Shown one piece after another: positions 1 through 9,824 of a stretch of DNA of 64,000 nucleotides. The notes below the pieces were generated by a model. It was not told the DNA's origin. It saw only the letters and a list, made by a program, of their open reading frames with translations, and did no database searches. Position 1 is the first letter of the stretch; each line of letters opens with the position of its first letter. A program made the position numbers and the translations under genes. The DNA lies in NCBI GenBank assembly GCA_019918135.1, contig WBZZ01002490.1, positions 124,001 through 188,000 of the forward strand, read 5' to 3'. Origin of the DNA: Paulinella micropora (lineage: Eukaryota > Cercozoa > Imbricatea > Euglyphida > Paulinellidae).

Positions 1-470
1 TTGTATGCTGCATTTAGGGTCAGGCTTAGAGTCTGCTGCTGCCCCGCGGTCCAGCTCGTCCAGCTTCCGCCCGTTGCCAGGAAGGTCCAGCTGTTGCCAC
101 CGTTAATCGAGCCGAGGACATGTACCTTATCAACGGCCGAGATCTCCGTACAACCACCTAAGGCCGAGCAGCCTCTAGTACCAGAAGCAACAGTTTGCTG
201 AGTAGCAACGATCCCGACCGACCACAGCTTTGCGGGGACTTTGTCCGACTTGGTTATTTGCACGTAATCGCCTATATAAGTTAGCGTCGAGGGGTTTCCA
301 AGCGCTATACTTGAGGGGTTTCCAAGCGCTATACTTGAGCAGAGGTTGCTCGTTTTTGTGGTAGCGTATAGTGCAGAGTTTGAGCTCCAAGAAGTAAGGT
401 GGTTGCCGTCCGTGACGTCGCTGGCGCTGCCTGCACTGGCGCTGCTGACGCTGACGGTCCAGCCAACAAG
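1..470 (-). CDS. Coding-like segment running off the left edge
   Basis: On the minus strand a frame stays open from about 470 to the window edge and reads like real protein, with motifs such as DVTDGNHLTSW, YIGDYVQITKSDK and VLGSINGGNSWTFLATGG. It contains a directly duplicated 25-bp stretch near 290-335. It begins where the surface-protein gene (329-2377) ends but in another frame, so it may be the continuation of that gene beyond a frame change, or a separate partial gene. No function is recognised; the composition (Ser, Thr, Gly, few Cys) suits an extracellular domain. The true end lies outside the window. Confidence 0.45.
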
Positions 471-2377
471 TTAGCGGGCGAGATCAGTTGGCTCTGGTTG
501 ACGTAGCCGGAGTTGCACGTGCAGTAGAAGGAGCCATACGTGTTGGTGCAGACGCCGTTGGCCGTGCAGCCGCCGTTGTTGGCGAGGAGGGCGCACTCGT
601 TGACGTCGGGCGACGCGGATGGCGTCACGGACGGTGTCACGGAAATGGTTGGCGTCACGGATTGCGTCACGGAGATGGTCGGCGTCACGGACTGCGTCAC
701 GGAGATGGTCGGCGTCACGGACTGCGTGCTAGACGACGATGCCGAGCTAGACAAAGACACGGAACTAGACGGAGACGCCGAGCTTGACAGGGACGTTGAG
801 CTAGAGGGGGGCGCCGAGAGACTGGCTGAAGGGGTCGGGCTGCTCGTGGGCGTCCGGCTGGCGGTGTTGCTATCACTAACGCCAAGACTTCTGCTCGCTC
901 TTGCCGACGGGCTCTGCGTGGCCGTCACGGACGCGCTTACCGACAACGTCGCGCCCGGCGAGGCCGTGGCTGTGATCGTAGGGGTCGGGCTGCTCGTGGC
1001 TGTCATGGGCGCGCTCTCCGGCGTCGTCGTCGCCGTCGCGCTCGGTGAGGTCGAGGCTGGCGGCGGTGGCGTCGCTGTGATCGTAGGGGTCGGGCTGCTC
1101 GTTAGCGTCTGGCTGGCGGTGTTGCTATCGCTAGCGCTTAGACTCTTGCTCGCGCTCGCCAACGGGCTGCTCGTGGCCGTCATGGACGCGCTCTCCGCCG
1201 TCGTCGTCGCGCTCGGTGAGGCCGAGGGCCCCTCTCTGCACTTGCTGGGCAGCGCGGCTTCTTGAAGCCTTGGGCCGCCTGCTCTTAAGCTTGCACAGGT
1301 TTGCTCATCGCCAAAAGCTTCTAGGTAGGACCAAGCACTCAGGTTGCCGGCGAAGCTGGTCGCCCCCCGGAAAATATTCTGAACCGAAGCGTCGGCTGGC
1401 AAAGGCCAGCTGCCGATCTCGCAGGTGAAACTCTCTGCCTGGTCAAACATAGAGTTCAGGTTTCTTAGATTCCGGGGGCGCCAAGCGCTGAGATCCGCGC
1501 GGAAGCTGCGCGCGCCTGCGAACAAGTAGCTAGCGTCTTGTAGCCGGCCTACGTCCCAGTCCAACACGACGGGGCCCACCAGCGCGCCCGCGCCCCTGAA
1601 AGCTCCGCTAGCATTAAGCAACGAAGACGTATTCAGGGCGCCCAGCCCCGGGATAGCAGACGCGCCGGTCCCCGCAAAGGTCAGCGCCAAGCTCTGGACG
1701 CGCGACGTGTCCCAGCTACTGACGTCGGGCTCTAGCTGGGGCGACCAAGCCAGCATGCCCGTCAGGTCCTCTGCGTCGCGGGCGCGCAGTCCCGCCAGGC
1801 GCAGCTTGGCCTGCCCCAGCTCGGCGAAGGAATAGCTCCAGTTGCGCACCAGCTCGGCGCCCTCCAGCCACGCCAAAGATGGCAGCGACATCAGGCCCTG
1901 CGCCCGGTAGAAGTGGTAGCCACCGTTGATCGCCGGCCGCAAACCTCCCCACCGCTCGATGCCCAGCAGCTGCGAGGCGTTTCCGTTGCGTTCGTGCCAG
2001 CTCGGCGTCATGGCCCAGCCCCGCAACAGCCCGTCTACCCTGATTTGGTATTGGCCGGCTCGGGCGTACTCGTGGCGGCAGGGGCTGGCGCACGGGCCGC
2101 CGCCCGACCCATCGCCCCAATCGACCTGATAATAAGAGTCCGGCGCGGTCTCTGGGGTTGGCTGGAGCTGTTGTCGCCGCCTGCGCCGGCTTCTTCCTTG
2201 TTGTACCACGCCCTCCGCGGGGAGCTCAAAACTCCCGGACGCTCCAAACATTTGCACAGTGAGGATCAAGGGGTTGCTCTGGGACCAAGTACACCAAAGG
2301 GGTTTGCGCGCCAACACCGACACGGACATCAGCATCCACACCCAGGCACACAGCCGCATATTGCAGAGTCTTTTCAT
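329..2377 (-). CDS. Secreted surface protein: PKD, BspA-like repeats, Ser/Thr stalk, EGF
   Basis: 682 aa from the ATG at 2377, chosen because a signal-peptide-like start (MKRLCNMRLCAWVWMLM, then SVSVLA) follows it; an upstream GTG would add 58 proline-rich residues. Order: signal peptide about 1-23; PKD-like segment with WGDGS at 87-91 and HEYARAGQYQIRV; BspA-like (DUF285) LRR-type repeats about 140-360 (W-x-S-x-V-x-S, MF-x-A-x-SF patterns); Ser/Thr/Pro-rich stalk about 385-590, including a 30-bp DNA tandem repeat (about 616-730) encoding SVTPTISVTQ units; then a calcium-binding EGF-like module from D591 (DVNEC...NGGC...GVC...GSFYCTC). Probably a cell-surface or secreted adhesin-like protein. 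Coding-like sequence continues leftward in another frame. Confidence 0.8.
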   Translation of the reverse strand: MKRLCNMRLCAWVWMLMSVSVLARKPLWCTWSQSNPLILTVQMFGASGSFELPAEGVVQQGRSRRRRRQQLQPTPETAPDSYYQVDWGDGSGGGPCASPCRHEYARAGQYQIRVDGLLRGWAMTPSWHERNGNASQLLGIERWGGLRPAINGGYHFYRAQGLMSLPSLAWLEGAELVRNWSYSFAELGQAKLRLAGLRARDAEDLTGMLAWSPQLEPDVSSWDTSRVQSLALTFAGTGASAIPGLGALNTSSLLNASGAFRGAGALVGPVVLDWDVGRLQDASYLFAGARSFRADLSAWRPRNLRNLNSMFDQAESFTCEIGSWPLPADASVQNIFRGATSFAGNLSAWSYLEAFGDEQTCASLRAGGPRLQEAALPSKCREGPSASPSATTTAESASMTATSSPLASASKSLSASDSNTASQTLTSSPTPTITATPPPPASTSPSATATTTPESAPMTATSSPTPTITATASPGATLSVSASVTATQSPSARASRSLGVSDSNTASRTPTSSPTPSASLSAPPSSSTSLSSSASPSSSVSLSSSASSSSTQSVTPTISVTQSVTPTISVTQSVTPTISVTPSVTPSASPDVNECALLANNGGCTANGVCTNTYGSFYCTCNSGYVNQSQLISPANLLAGPSASAAPVQAAPATSRTATTLLLGAQTLHYTLPQKRATSAQV

Positions 2378-2638
2378 TCCTCCAGCGCCTCTTGAAATTA
2401 GTATGAATTGTGTCTTTTTCCTATTAAAGCAGGAGAGCCTCAGAATTGGAAAGAACAAAAAAGGGGGAAGAGGGGAGAAGGCGTAGGGGGGGGGGGGGGC
2501 ACTTGGAGAAAAGGCGGCGCCCCGGGGAGAAGCTGTGCCCCGCCCCCTCACCCCAGGGGCGCTTCCGCTGGCTTCTCTAGCAAGTCTGCTATTGTACTCT
2601 CTACAAAAGACTCTGAGCCCCCGTAAGGCTAGCCCAAC
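2378..2638. other. Upstream region of the surface-protein gene
   Basis: AT-rich for the first 70 bases before the ATG at 2377 on the minus strand, then a run of 13 G around 2485 and a GC-rich stretch. No gene is seen; any promoter of the surface-protein gene would lie here, but no clear TATA box was found. Confidence 0.4.
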
Positions 2639-3166
2639 GTGCCCCTGCCTCCCTGCGACAAAGTAGCTCAGCAGCTGCTTGGCCTGCAGGACACCAAGAA
2701 TAGTATAGCAGAAGCGGTCAAGGTTGTCAAGCAGCTACTAAACAATGACGCCTTTCCGAGGATAGTACTAGCAAAAACAGTACGTGTGTGTTATAATTCC
2801 ACGTCTGGACGGTCTCGGCGCATGACGGGGGGGCCAGTTTGAAACCCAGGCGTCGCGCAGCTGTTCACTACCCGCACGTATCTCTAGACAGAGTGCGCTA
2901 AGAAATTGATGCCAAGGCTGCGAACCAATTTTGGCGGGGGGGGGGAGGGGGGAGGGCGGCGGGCGTGCATGTAGCACTTTGATAAAGGCTACGACCTGCT
3001 TCGAATTCCTGTCCACCACTGTAACATCAGGCCTGGTGACTTCGGTGCCCGGCCCCGTTTCCCCAGGAAAGATGCTTTCTTTGTCCGGGCCGACCGGTTC
3101 ATCTTAACACAAAAGACACGCAAAGAATGTACAAAAGAATTAATAAAATCATTGACAGAGTTTTAA
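2639..3166 (+). pseudogene. Coding-like fragments ahead of a 3' cassette
   Basis: Two plus-strand stretches read like protein but have no ATG of their own. One (2639-2841) encodes an amphipathic helical segment (QQLLGLQDTKNSIAEAVK). The other (about 2971-3166) includes YDLLRIPVHHCNIRPGDF and FPRKDAFFVRADRFIL and stops inside the sequence TGACAGAGTTTTAA, the conserved core of the genome's recurring 3' cassette. This suggests the 3' remains of one gene, interrupted by a G-tract near 2940. Family not recognised. Confidence 0.35.
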
Positions 3167-3640
3167 TCTTGAGAACTAAGACAGAGAAGGGGGCGCGCCA
3201 AGAAAGTGTAATTTTTTTATTAGAGCTTGACAAAGTCTTACACCTAACACTTAGAACTAGGACAGGTAAAGGGAGGAGGCAAAACTCACACTTCCCTGGC
3301 CCCCCTCCCCTGCTCCCCGTTCTCAGACGGAGAGAAGAAGACTAAGGCAATCCGTACTCTCCCCCGTGTTAGACTTTATCGAGCTTGAATAAAAAAAAAT
3401 TCTCACATTTTTTGGCGCCCCCCTCGCCTTTAAATTTGTCTTGTGCCTCCCTTCCCCCTCTCCTACTACTAGTTCTCAGTGTTAAGTGTAAGACCTTGTC
3501 GAGCTGTAATTCAGCGTATTTCGCACATTCTTGGCGCCACCCTCCCCCTACTCCTTCCCTCTCCTACTTTTCAGTGCCAAGTGTAAGGCCGTCGAGCTTT
3601 AATAAAAAACAAATTTTGCACATTCTTAGCGCGCCCCTAC
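3167..3640. repeat. Array of 3' cassettes between pyrimidine tracts
   Basis: No gene. The stretch alternates the short cassette (in either orientation: TGACAAAGTTTTAATCTTGG or CTCGACAAAGTCTTACAC, each flanked by AATAAA/ATTAAA-like A-rich sequence and by CACTGAGAACTAG) with CCCTCC-type pyrimidine tracts. The same modules recur through all intergenic parts of the window. Confidence 0.6.
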
Positions 3641-4370
3641 CCCTAGTGATATAGCTGAAAAAGGGCAGTTTTTACCAAAAGACATAAGAGCACTGCCTTT
3701 TCCGGTCGTATCATAGTTGTGCAAAACTTAGCGCCAAATGAACGGGCCGCTCCGGTCTCTTTCCGCCGGGTTTTGGCGGTCGTTTTCCCGCGGAAAAAAA
3801 CGCGCGCCAAAATTTTTTGTTGTTACGCAAATGACAAGTCTTGTGCACTCCCTCCTCTCCCCTCAGAGGGAGCGGGAAGATAAGGGGGAGGGGGGAGAGA
3901 AAAAGGGGAGGGGGGGGAAAACCCGGGGAAGAGAACGGGGCGCCCCTCTCTCTCCCCCTCCCCAGCCCTTTAAACAAACGAAAGGGGGGAGGGGGGAGGG
4001 GAAAGTTTTCCTCCCTCTTCCTTCCCTCTTCCCTCCCTCTCCCCTCTTCCCTCCGTTCCCCCTCCCTAATTTTTTCAAACAAGATTTTTCTCTTTCTCTT
4101 TCTCTCTTTTTTTTTGCACAAATTTGTCGCTAAATTTGTGTATGTGTGCGCCCGGAATGATATGGCCGAAAAAAGCAGTATTGCCAGAAAAGCCCGCAAA
4201 CGCTGCCTTTTTCGGCCATATCACATGCACGGACCGTCAAGCCGCCTTCAAGCCGCCTTCGCTAAAAGCGCCAGCAAAGAAAGTACCAAAAAGCGCCGTC
4301 GTTCAGCAGGAGTCTCGACAAGGGGGGGGGTGCTTAGTTGAGGCGTTTCATATATTTTTTTGTAATTTCT
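3640..4370 (+). repeat. R1 composite repeat, copy 1
   Basis: First of about ten copies. Order in the unit: imperfect hairpin starting TAGTGATATAGCTG; AAATGAACGGGCCGCTC block; TTTCCCGCGGAAAAAAACGC; AAATGACAAGTCTTG; purine/pyrimidine tracts; TTTGTCGCCAAATTTG; near-perfect 21-bp-arm hairpin (4157-4222, one mismatch); AAGCCGCCTTCGCTAAAAGC; GAGGCGTTTCATATATTTT. No frame is conserved among copies, so it is non-coding. It resembles a MITE-like or structured mobile repeat. Confidence 0.75.
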
Positions 4371-4967
4371 GCGCTCTCTCCCTCCCCCCTTGCACTTCCC
4401 CTCTCTTAGTTCTTAGTGCCAAAATTAAAACTGTCAAGAATTTTTTTAATTTATACATTTTTAGCGCGCCCCCACCTTCTCCCGCTCCCGATTCTCAGAC
4501 GGGGTACTAAGATAATTCATTCTTCCTCCTACCCGGCCTCTTCCCTCTCCTTCTCCTAGCTTTTAGTGTCAAGTGTAAGGCTCTGTCGAGCTCTATCAAG
4601 GGAAAATGATTTACGTTTTTTTGGCGCGTCCCCCTCCCCCTCTCCTCTTTAAATTTGTTTTGTACCTCTCCTCCCTTGAGCCCGGGGGCTCAAACAGCAG
4701 GGGGCAGAACACAAAACTAAGAAAATGCCACTGAGTTCATGCCGGGGCGCCCTCCTCCCCTTTCCTCTTCTTTCTGCTGCTCCCCCTTCCCTCCCTGTCT
4801 CTCAGTTCTCAGTGGCAAGTGTACGACTTTGGCGAGCTTTAATTCAGCGTATTTTACAAATTCTTGGCGCGCCCCTGCCCCTCCCTCTCTTAGTTCAGTG
4901 CCAATATTAAAAATTCTTTCAGTGATTTTTTTATTAATTTTTTCTTGTACCTTCTTTGCGCGCCCCT
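4371..4967. repeat. 3' cassette array
   Basis: No gene. At least four cassette cores (for instance near 4425, 4570, 4805 and 4900) separated by pyrimidine tracts and by a small GAGCCCGGGGGCTC palindrome near 4678. Confidence 0.5.
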
Positions 4968-5475
4968 ACCCTAGCGATATAGCTGAAAAAAGGCAGTTCT
5001 ACCAAAAAACCTGGAAGCACTGCTTTTTCCGGTCGTATCATAGTCGTGCAAAACTTAGCGCCAAAATGAACGGGCCGCTCCGGTCTCTTTCCTCGGGTTT
5101 AGCGGTCGTTTTCCCGCGAAAAGAAGCGCACGCCAAAATCTTTTGTTGTTGCGCAAATGACAAGTCTTGCGCACTCCCTCCCTCCTTCGGAGGGAGGAGG
5201 GAGCGGGAGGATAAGGGGGAGGGGGGAGAGAAGGGGGAGGGAGGAGAGAAGGGGGAGGGTGAGAAAAAGGGGAGCGGGGGGGAGGCGCCCGGCTTAGTCG
5301 AGGCGTTTCATATATTTTTCGGTAGCTTCTGCGCTCTCTCCCTTCCCCCCCTGCCCTTCCCCTGTTCTTTGAGCCCCCCGGGCTCAGGGGGCTTAGGGGG
5401 GAGGGGGGAAAAAAAGGGGGAGGGGGGGGGCGCCCCCCCCCCCCCATCTGTGAGCTTTGCAAAAAAGTTCAGTTA
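4968..5475 (+). repeat. R1 composite repeat, copy 2 (second hairpin missing)
   Basis: Carries the first imperfect hairpin, the AACGGGCCGCTCCGG block, AAATGACAAGTCTTG and then jumps straight to the GTTTCATATATTTTTC and GAGCCCCCCGGGCTC end, so the block holding the perfect hairpin is deleted. It ends in a G-tract followed by a C-tract (about 5418-5447) able to fold on itself. Confidence 0.7.
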
Positions 5476-5764
5476 TTTTTGCTCCTCTTCCCTATCCTGA
5501 CGAGGGGCTCAAAGAGCAGGGGGGGGACAGAACACAAAACTAAGAAAATGCCACTGAGTTCATGAGTTCATGCCGGGGTGCTTCTCCTGCATCCAAAGAT
5601 TTTTTCTTCCACCCTCCCCTCCCCCTCCCTCTTCTTTCTTCTGCTCCCCCTTCCCTCCCCGTCTCTCAGTTCTCAGTGGCAAGTGTACGACTTTGTCGAG
5701 CTTCAATTCAGCATAATCTGCACATTGTTGGCGCCCCCTCCCCTGCCTCTCCCCTCTCGCACTC
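5476..5764. repeat. 3' cassette and pyrimidine tracts
   Basis: No gene. Contains cassette cores at about 5675-5730 in the orientation that would serve the minus-strand gene ending at 5765. Confidence 0.5.
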
Positions 5765-6366
5765 CTAGTTTTCGGTGGAGCGCAGGTCGACCAGGACGGC
5801 TCTGCTCAAATATAAATCTGACAGCCTGTTCAGAACCTCGACTGAAACAAGTTCTCTGACCGCGGCCTCAACACTACCCATGCTCAGTTCGGAAGGGGGT
5901 ATGTCTACTGCGAGGCCCATCGACCACTCCTGTTCGTAGTCGCCGCATTCTATACAGCGGACTTCGGGGTCGGTGCACACAAGCTCTAAGCCTATTTTTG
6001 TCTCGTGCCTTATCGAGTCGTAGAAGTAAGAAACATCCAGCCTGGTTTCCAATGTCTCGTCGTAGCCAATGTGCCGGTTCATGCACGGGATCGCGTAGCT
6101 GACACTTTCGCTGCGGGACACTGCCTGCTCCCCCGGGCTCGCACTGGTGTATTGGGACGCTAGTTCTGCAATCGTTTCACTTAAGTCCTGGCGGCGGAAG
6201 CGGGTGAGCAGTCGGCAATTAGCCTTATCAATTCTTGTGGCAGAGCGCTGACTAGGTCTAAAAACAAGGCTTGGCGGCCGGCCGCCAGCCTCCTTTTCTT
6301 CTTCTTGGGAAGAGGAAAAGAAATCCGTGTACGGAAAAACGATCTGAAAAGATAATCTTTATTCAA
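5765..6366 (-). CDS. F-box-like protein, split between two frames
   Basis: The upstream ORF (6181-6366) carries an F-box-like helix (LVSALPQELIRLIADCSP). The downstream ORF (5765-6121, open further upstream without an ATG) encodes a well-formed 118-residue acidic protein with DETLETRLDVSYFYDS, VRCIECGDYEQEW and a C-terminal helical region. F-box proteins bring substrates to SCF ubiquitin ligases, usually with the F-box at the N terminus, which fits this order. The two parts are in different frames, so this is a decayed gene, an intron, or a sequence error. The substrate-binding half matches no repeat family I know. Confidence 0.5.
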
Positions 6367-6421
6367 CGAGGACCAGCGGGGGAAAGAAAGATGGGGGAGA
6401 GAGAGGGGAGGGTCGTTTGTT

Positions 6422-6955
6422 TCAGGCTAGCGTCACGGGCTGAGCTTGGCGGGCATAGTAATGTGCCAAGAGGTCTCCTTGCCCCGAGGCGTGGGTAAGC
6501 CACTCGGCGGCCCTGGCACGGTCCCGCGTTGTCCCTTTTCCTTGTGCGTATAAGAGCCACAACCTGGGTCGGGCCCCGAGATGCCCCAGCGCGGCGGCCT
6601 GTAGATAATAGCTAAAAGCCCTGGCGTCGCTGTGTGCCACGCCGTGCCCCCGGGCGTAGCAGAGCCCTAGGTTGGTCAGTGCACGGGGGTACCCCAGGCC
6701 CACGCCTGCTCGGAGCCAGTAGACGAACGCCAGGGTGCGGTCTTGTGCTACTCCGTGCCCAGAATAGTAGCAGGCGCCCAAGCCGTTGAGCGCGGCCGCG
6801 TCCCCTTGCTCGGCGGCCGACGCAAATCATTTGAACGCTCTGTTTCGGTCCTTGGAGACTCCTCTGCCTGCATAGTAGCGGAGCCCCAGGCTAAACTGCG
6901 CGGCTGCATCTTGCTGCTCAGCCGGGGTCGCGCGGCTGCACCGACCTTTGCGCAT
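6422..6955 (-). pseudogene. Short Sel1-repeat protein with an internal TGA
   Basis: Three to four Sel1-like repeats (LGLRYYAGRGVSKDRNRA, LGACYYSGHGVAQDRTLA, LGLCYARGHGVAHSDARA) related to those of the intact gene at 51736-53901. One TGA interrupts the frame near 6828, exactly where Sel1 repeats usually have Trp (RAFK-W-F). Start taken at the ATG near 6955; the 5' side merges into repeats, so the N terminus is probably lost. Sel1 repeats are helical protein-binding solenoids. Most likely a pseudogene, less likely a readthrough gene. Confidence 0.55.
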
Positions 6956-7099
6956 TGTAGACAAGAGAGTAAGCCACGCGACAACGATATATTCCCGCAC
7001 CACTACCCCCCCCCCCTCCCTCCCCTTCCCTTCCAAAAGAAAGGTGGGAAATTGCAAGGGGGGAGGTGTCGCCCCCCCCCCGAGATGCTTTTTTTGTTA

Positions 7100-7521
7100 A
7101 GTTTTTATTAAAAAGTTGTTTTTGTACATTCCTAGTTTGTCCTCTTTGGGGAACCAAAGAAGACGCCAAGAGTCTTAGGCACACCAGCAACCTCTGCTCA
7201 CACTGCTGCAAACAGTCAAGGTTTGCCTGCGCCGAACGGCTGTAGTTTTCCAACTTGGACAGACGCTCCTCATATCCTCGCCGCAGCACTAGCTTCTGCT
7301 TCTGTGCACTCTCCATCGTCCGTCGCAGTGGTATCACGAATGACCCGCGCGCAAGACTGACTGTCTTGGTGGAGCTTTGCAAGCTCCTGGTAAAATACTT
7401 GTAAAGCTGCAGTGTACCAAAGCTGCTGTGATACCGGCGGCATCTGGCCTTTATCGGGGTTCTGACCGCGGTGGACTGTTGCAGGAATTACGGGACTTTC
7501 AAGGTCGTAGTTTAGAGCCAA
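7100..7521 (-). CDS. Small coiled-coil protein, in two overlapping frames
   Basis: One frame (7270-7521, ATG at 7443) reads MPPVSQQLWYTAALQVFYQE; the overlapping frame (from an ATG at 7319) reads MESAQKQKLVLRRGYEERL with a long amphipathic helix up to LLASSLVPQRGQTRN. Together they look like one helical protein whose frame changes midway. It ends at a poly-A/T stretch next to a purine tract. No family is recognised. Confidence 0.3.
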
Positions 7522-7664
7522 GTGTAAGACTCTCGCGTTTTTATTAAAAAAATCGCGCTTTTCTGACGCCTCCCTGCCTCTTCCCTCTCCCTCTCCTAGT
7601 TGTCAGTGTCAAGATTAAGAATTTTGTCAGTGATTTTATTAATTTTTCTTGTACATTCTTAGCG
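7522..7664. repeat. 3' cassettes between coiled-coil gene and R1
   Basis: Two cassette cores (around 7520-7560 and 7605-7660) in tandem, the second ending AATTTTTCTTGTACATTC. No gene. Confidence 0.5.
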
Positions 7665-8490
7665 CGCCCCTACCCTAGTGATATAGCTGAAAAAAGGCAG
7701 TTCTACCGAAAAACCTGGAAGAACTGCCTTTTCCTGTCGTATCATAGTCTTGCAAAATTTAGCGCCAAATGAACGGGCCGCTCCGGTCTCTTTCCTCGAG
7801 GTTTTAGCGGTCGTTTTCCCGCGGGAAAAAACGCGCGCCAAATTTTTTTTGTTGCGCAAATGTCTTGCGCACTCCCTCCCCCCTCGGAGGAAGGAGGGAG
7901 CGGGAAGATAAGGGGGAGAGGGAAGAGAAGGGGAGGGTTTTCCTCCCTCTTTCCTCTCCCCTCCTTTTTCCCTCTTTCTTCCCTCTTCCCTCCCTCTCCC
8001 CTCTTCTCTCCGTTCTCTTTCCCCTTTTTTTCGAGCAGGAGGATTTTTCTCTTTCTCTCTTCTTTTTTTTGCACAAAACTTGTCGCCAAACCTGCGTATG
8101 TATGCGCCTGGAATGATATAGCTAAAAAAAGGCAGTATTGCCAGAAAAGCCTGAGAACGCTGCCTTTTTCGGCCATATCATATGCACAGACCGCCAAGCC
8201 GCCTTCGCTAAAAGCGCCATCAAGAAAGTACCAAAAAAATCCGCCAGAACTCGTTCAGCCGGAGTCTCGACAAGGGAGATGGGGGGAGGGGGGCGCCCGG
8301 CTTAGTCGAGGCGTTTCATATATTTTTTTGGTAGCTTCTGCGCTCTCTCCCTCCCCCCCTTGCCCTTCCCCTGTTCTTTGAGCCCCCCGGGCTCAGGGGG
8401 CTCAGGGGGAAGGGAAAAAAAAGGGGAAGGGGGGGGCGCCCCCCCCCCCCCCATCTGTGGGCTCTGAAAAAAAGTTCAGTTATTTTTGCT
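7665..8490 (+). repeat. R1 composite repeat, copy 3
   Basis: Near full-length unit: first hairpin (about 7680-7745), AAATGAACGGGCCGC block, long pyrimidine tract, TTTTTTTTGCACAAAACTTG, second hairpin (about 8113-8180), CTTCGCTAAAAGCGCC, GTTTCATATATTTT, GAGCCCCCCGGGCTC and a terminal G-tract/C-tract pair. Confidence 0.75.
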
Positions 8491-8920
8491 TCCCCTTCCC
8501 TCCCCGTCTCTCAGTTCTCAGTGGCAAGTGTACGACTTTGTCGAGCTTCAATTCAGCATAATCTGCACATTGTTGGCGCCCCCTCTCGCACTCCTAGTTT
8601 TCGGTACCAAGTGTAAGACTCTCGAGTTTTTATTAAAAGAAATCGCACTTTCCTGGCGCCTCCCTGCCTCTTTTTTCTCCTAGTTGTCAAGTGTAAGGCT
8701 TTGTCGCAGGGTACCTCGGCCATTGGCGCGAAATTCGCCTGGATGCTGATTTTCAAACAAAACAATTTGGCCGCAGTGGTCTTTTTTTTTTGTTTCAGCT
8801 GAACTTGTAAGGAAACGCGGGCAGGCGGGGAAAAAGAGGATTAGCGTGGCCTCGGCCCCCTCCCCCTTTTGAACACAGATTATGCAACTTGTTTTTAAAA
8901 AAACATTTACATTATCGTGC
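8491..8920. repeat. 3' cassettes and unassigned sequence
   Basis: Cassettes at about 8510-8580, 8600-8660 and 8690. From 8710 to 8920 the sequence is more complex and may be decayed coding DNA, but no frame is convincing. Confidence 0.4.
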
Positions 8921-9103
8921 TCAGTCATAGAGAAAGTCACAGGGCAAACCGCGCTCTTCCCAGAACGCACGCGATTCAGCGCAGTCGCCCAGGCATGCGA
9001 ACCGCTGTCGTTCCTCGATCTCGTCCGTCTTCTTGCACAGGCCGTCGGGCTCGTCTAGCGTGAACAGAGACAGCTGTTCTCGGTCGACAACCTCGGCGAC
9101 GCG
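8921..9103 (-). pseudogene. C-terminal fragment of the TLDEP-GL family
   Basis: About 60 codons reading LFTLDEPDGLCKKTDEIEER, FACLGDCAESRAFWEERG and LPCDFLYD before a stop at 8921. The same C-terminal module occurs in the BRO-like paralogue ending near 46561 (YLYTLDEPSGLV, then AYFEGLGIPGKYL) and as a scrap at about 55010-55060. The 5' side is cut by R1 at 9104, so only the tail survives. Function unknown. Confidence 0.5.
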
Positions 9104-9560
9104 CCAAAATTTTTTGTTGTTGCGCAAATGACAAGTCTTGCGCACTCCCTCCCCCTCCCTCCTTCGGAGGGAGGAGGGAGCGGGAAGATAAGAGGGAGGG
9201 GAGGGTTTTCCTCTTTCTTCCCTCTCCCCTCTTCCCTCCGTTCCCCCTCCCCTTTTTTTTTCGGCAAGAGGATTTTTCTTTTTCTCTTTATCTCTTCTTT
9301 TTTTGCATAAAATTTGTCGCCAAATCTGCGTGTGTGTGCGCCTGGAATGATATGGCCGAAAATTGCTGTATTGCCAGAAAAGCCTGGAAACGCTGCCTTT
9401 TTTTGACCATATCACATGCACAAACCGCGAAGCCGCCTTCGCTAAAAGCGCCATCAAGAATGTACCAAAAAATCCGCCAGAACTCTTTCAGCCGAAGTCT
9501 CGACAAGAGAAAAGGGGGGGGGGGGGGCTTAGTTGAGATGTTTCATGTATTTTTTTTGTA
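9104..9560 (+). repeat. R1 composite repeat, copy 4 (5' truncated)
   Basis: Begins at the ACGCGCGCCAAAATTTTTT-type block and runs through the second hairpin (about 9348-9413) to GTTTCATGTATTTTTTTTGT. It abuts the TLDEP-GL gene fragment directly, marking an insertion or recombination point. Confidence 0.7.
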
Positions 9561-9824
9561 TCCTATTGTAAGACCGTCGAGCTTTTATTAAAAAAACATT
9601 CGCCTTTTTTGGCGCCCCCTCCCGTCTCTCTCCTAGTTGTCAGTGTCAAGTGTAAGGCTTTGTCGAGCTTTAATTCAGCGTATTTTACAAATTCTTGGCG
9701 CGCCTCTGCCCCCCCCCCCTTCCCTCTCTCTCTCTCTTCGTTCTCAATGCCAAGATTAAAACCTTTTCAGGGATTTTCATCATTAATTTTTTCTTGTAAA
9801 TTCTTAGCGCGCCCCGGCCCTATC
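9561..9824. repeat. 3' cassette array
   Basis: No gene. Three cassette cores around 9570, 9645 and 9750 separated by CT tracts. Confidence 0.5.

Noticed and set aside
1-1265. Plus-strand ORFs opposite the surface-protein gene
   Set aside because: They are antisense shadows of the Ser/Thr-rich repeat region.
3711-4341. Purine/pyrimidine-tract ORFs rich in Lys-Arg-Glu-Gly or Pro-Ser-Leu
   Set aside because: They arise from GGGGAGAGG/CCTCTCCCC tracts in R1 and intergenic DNA, differ between repeat copies and lack starts in context.
6820-6835. Alternative genetic code with TGA as Trp
   Set aside because: TGA ends other ORFs here (for example at 15455, 35408 and 55001) and other decayed genes are cut by TAA or TAG as well.
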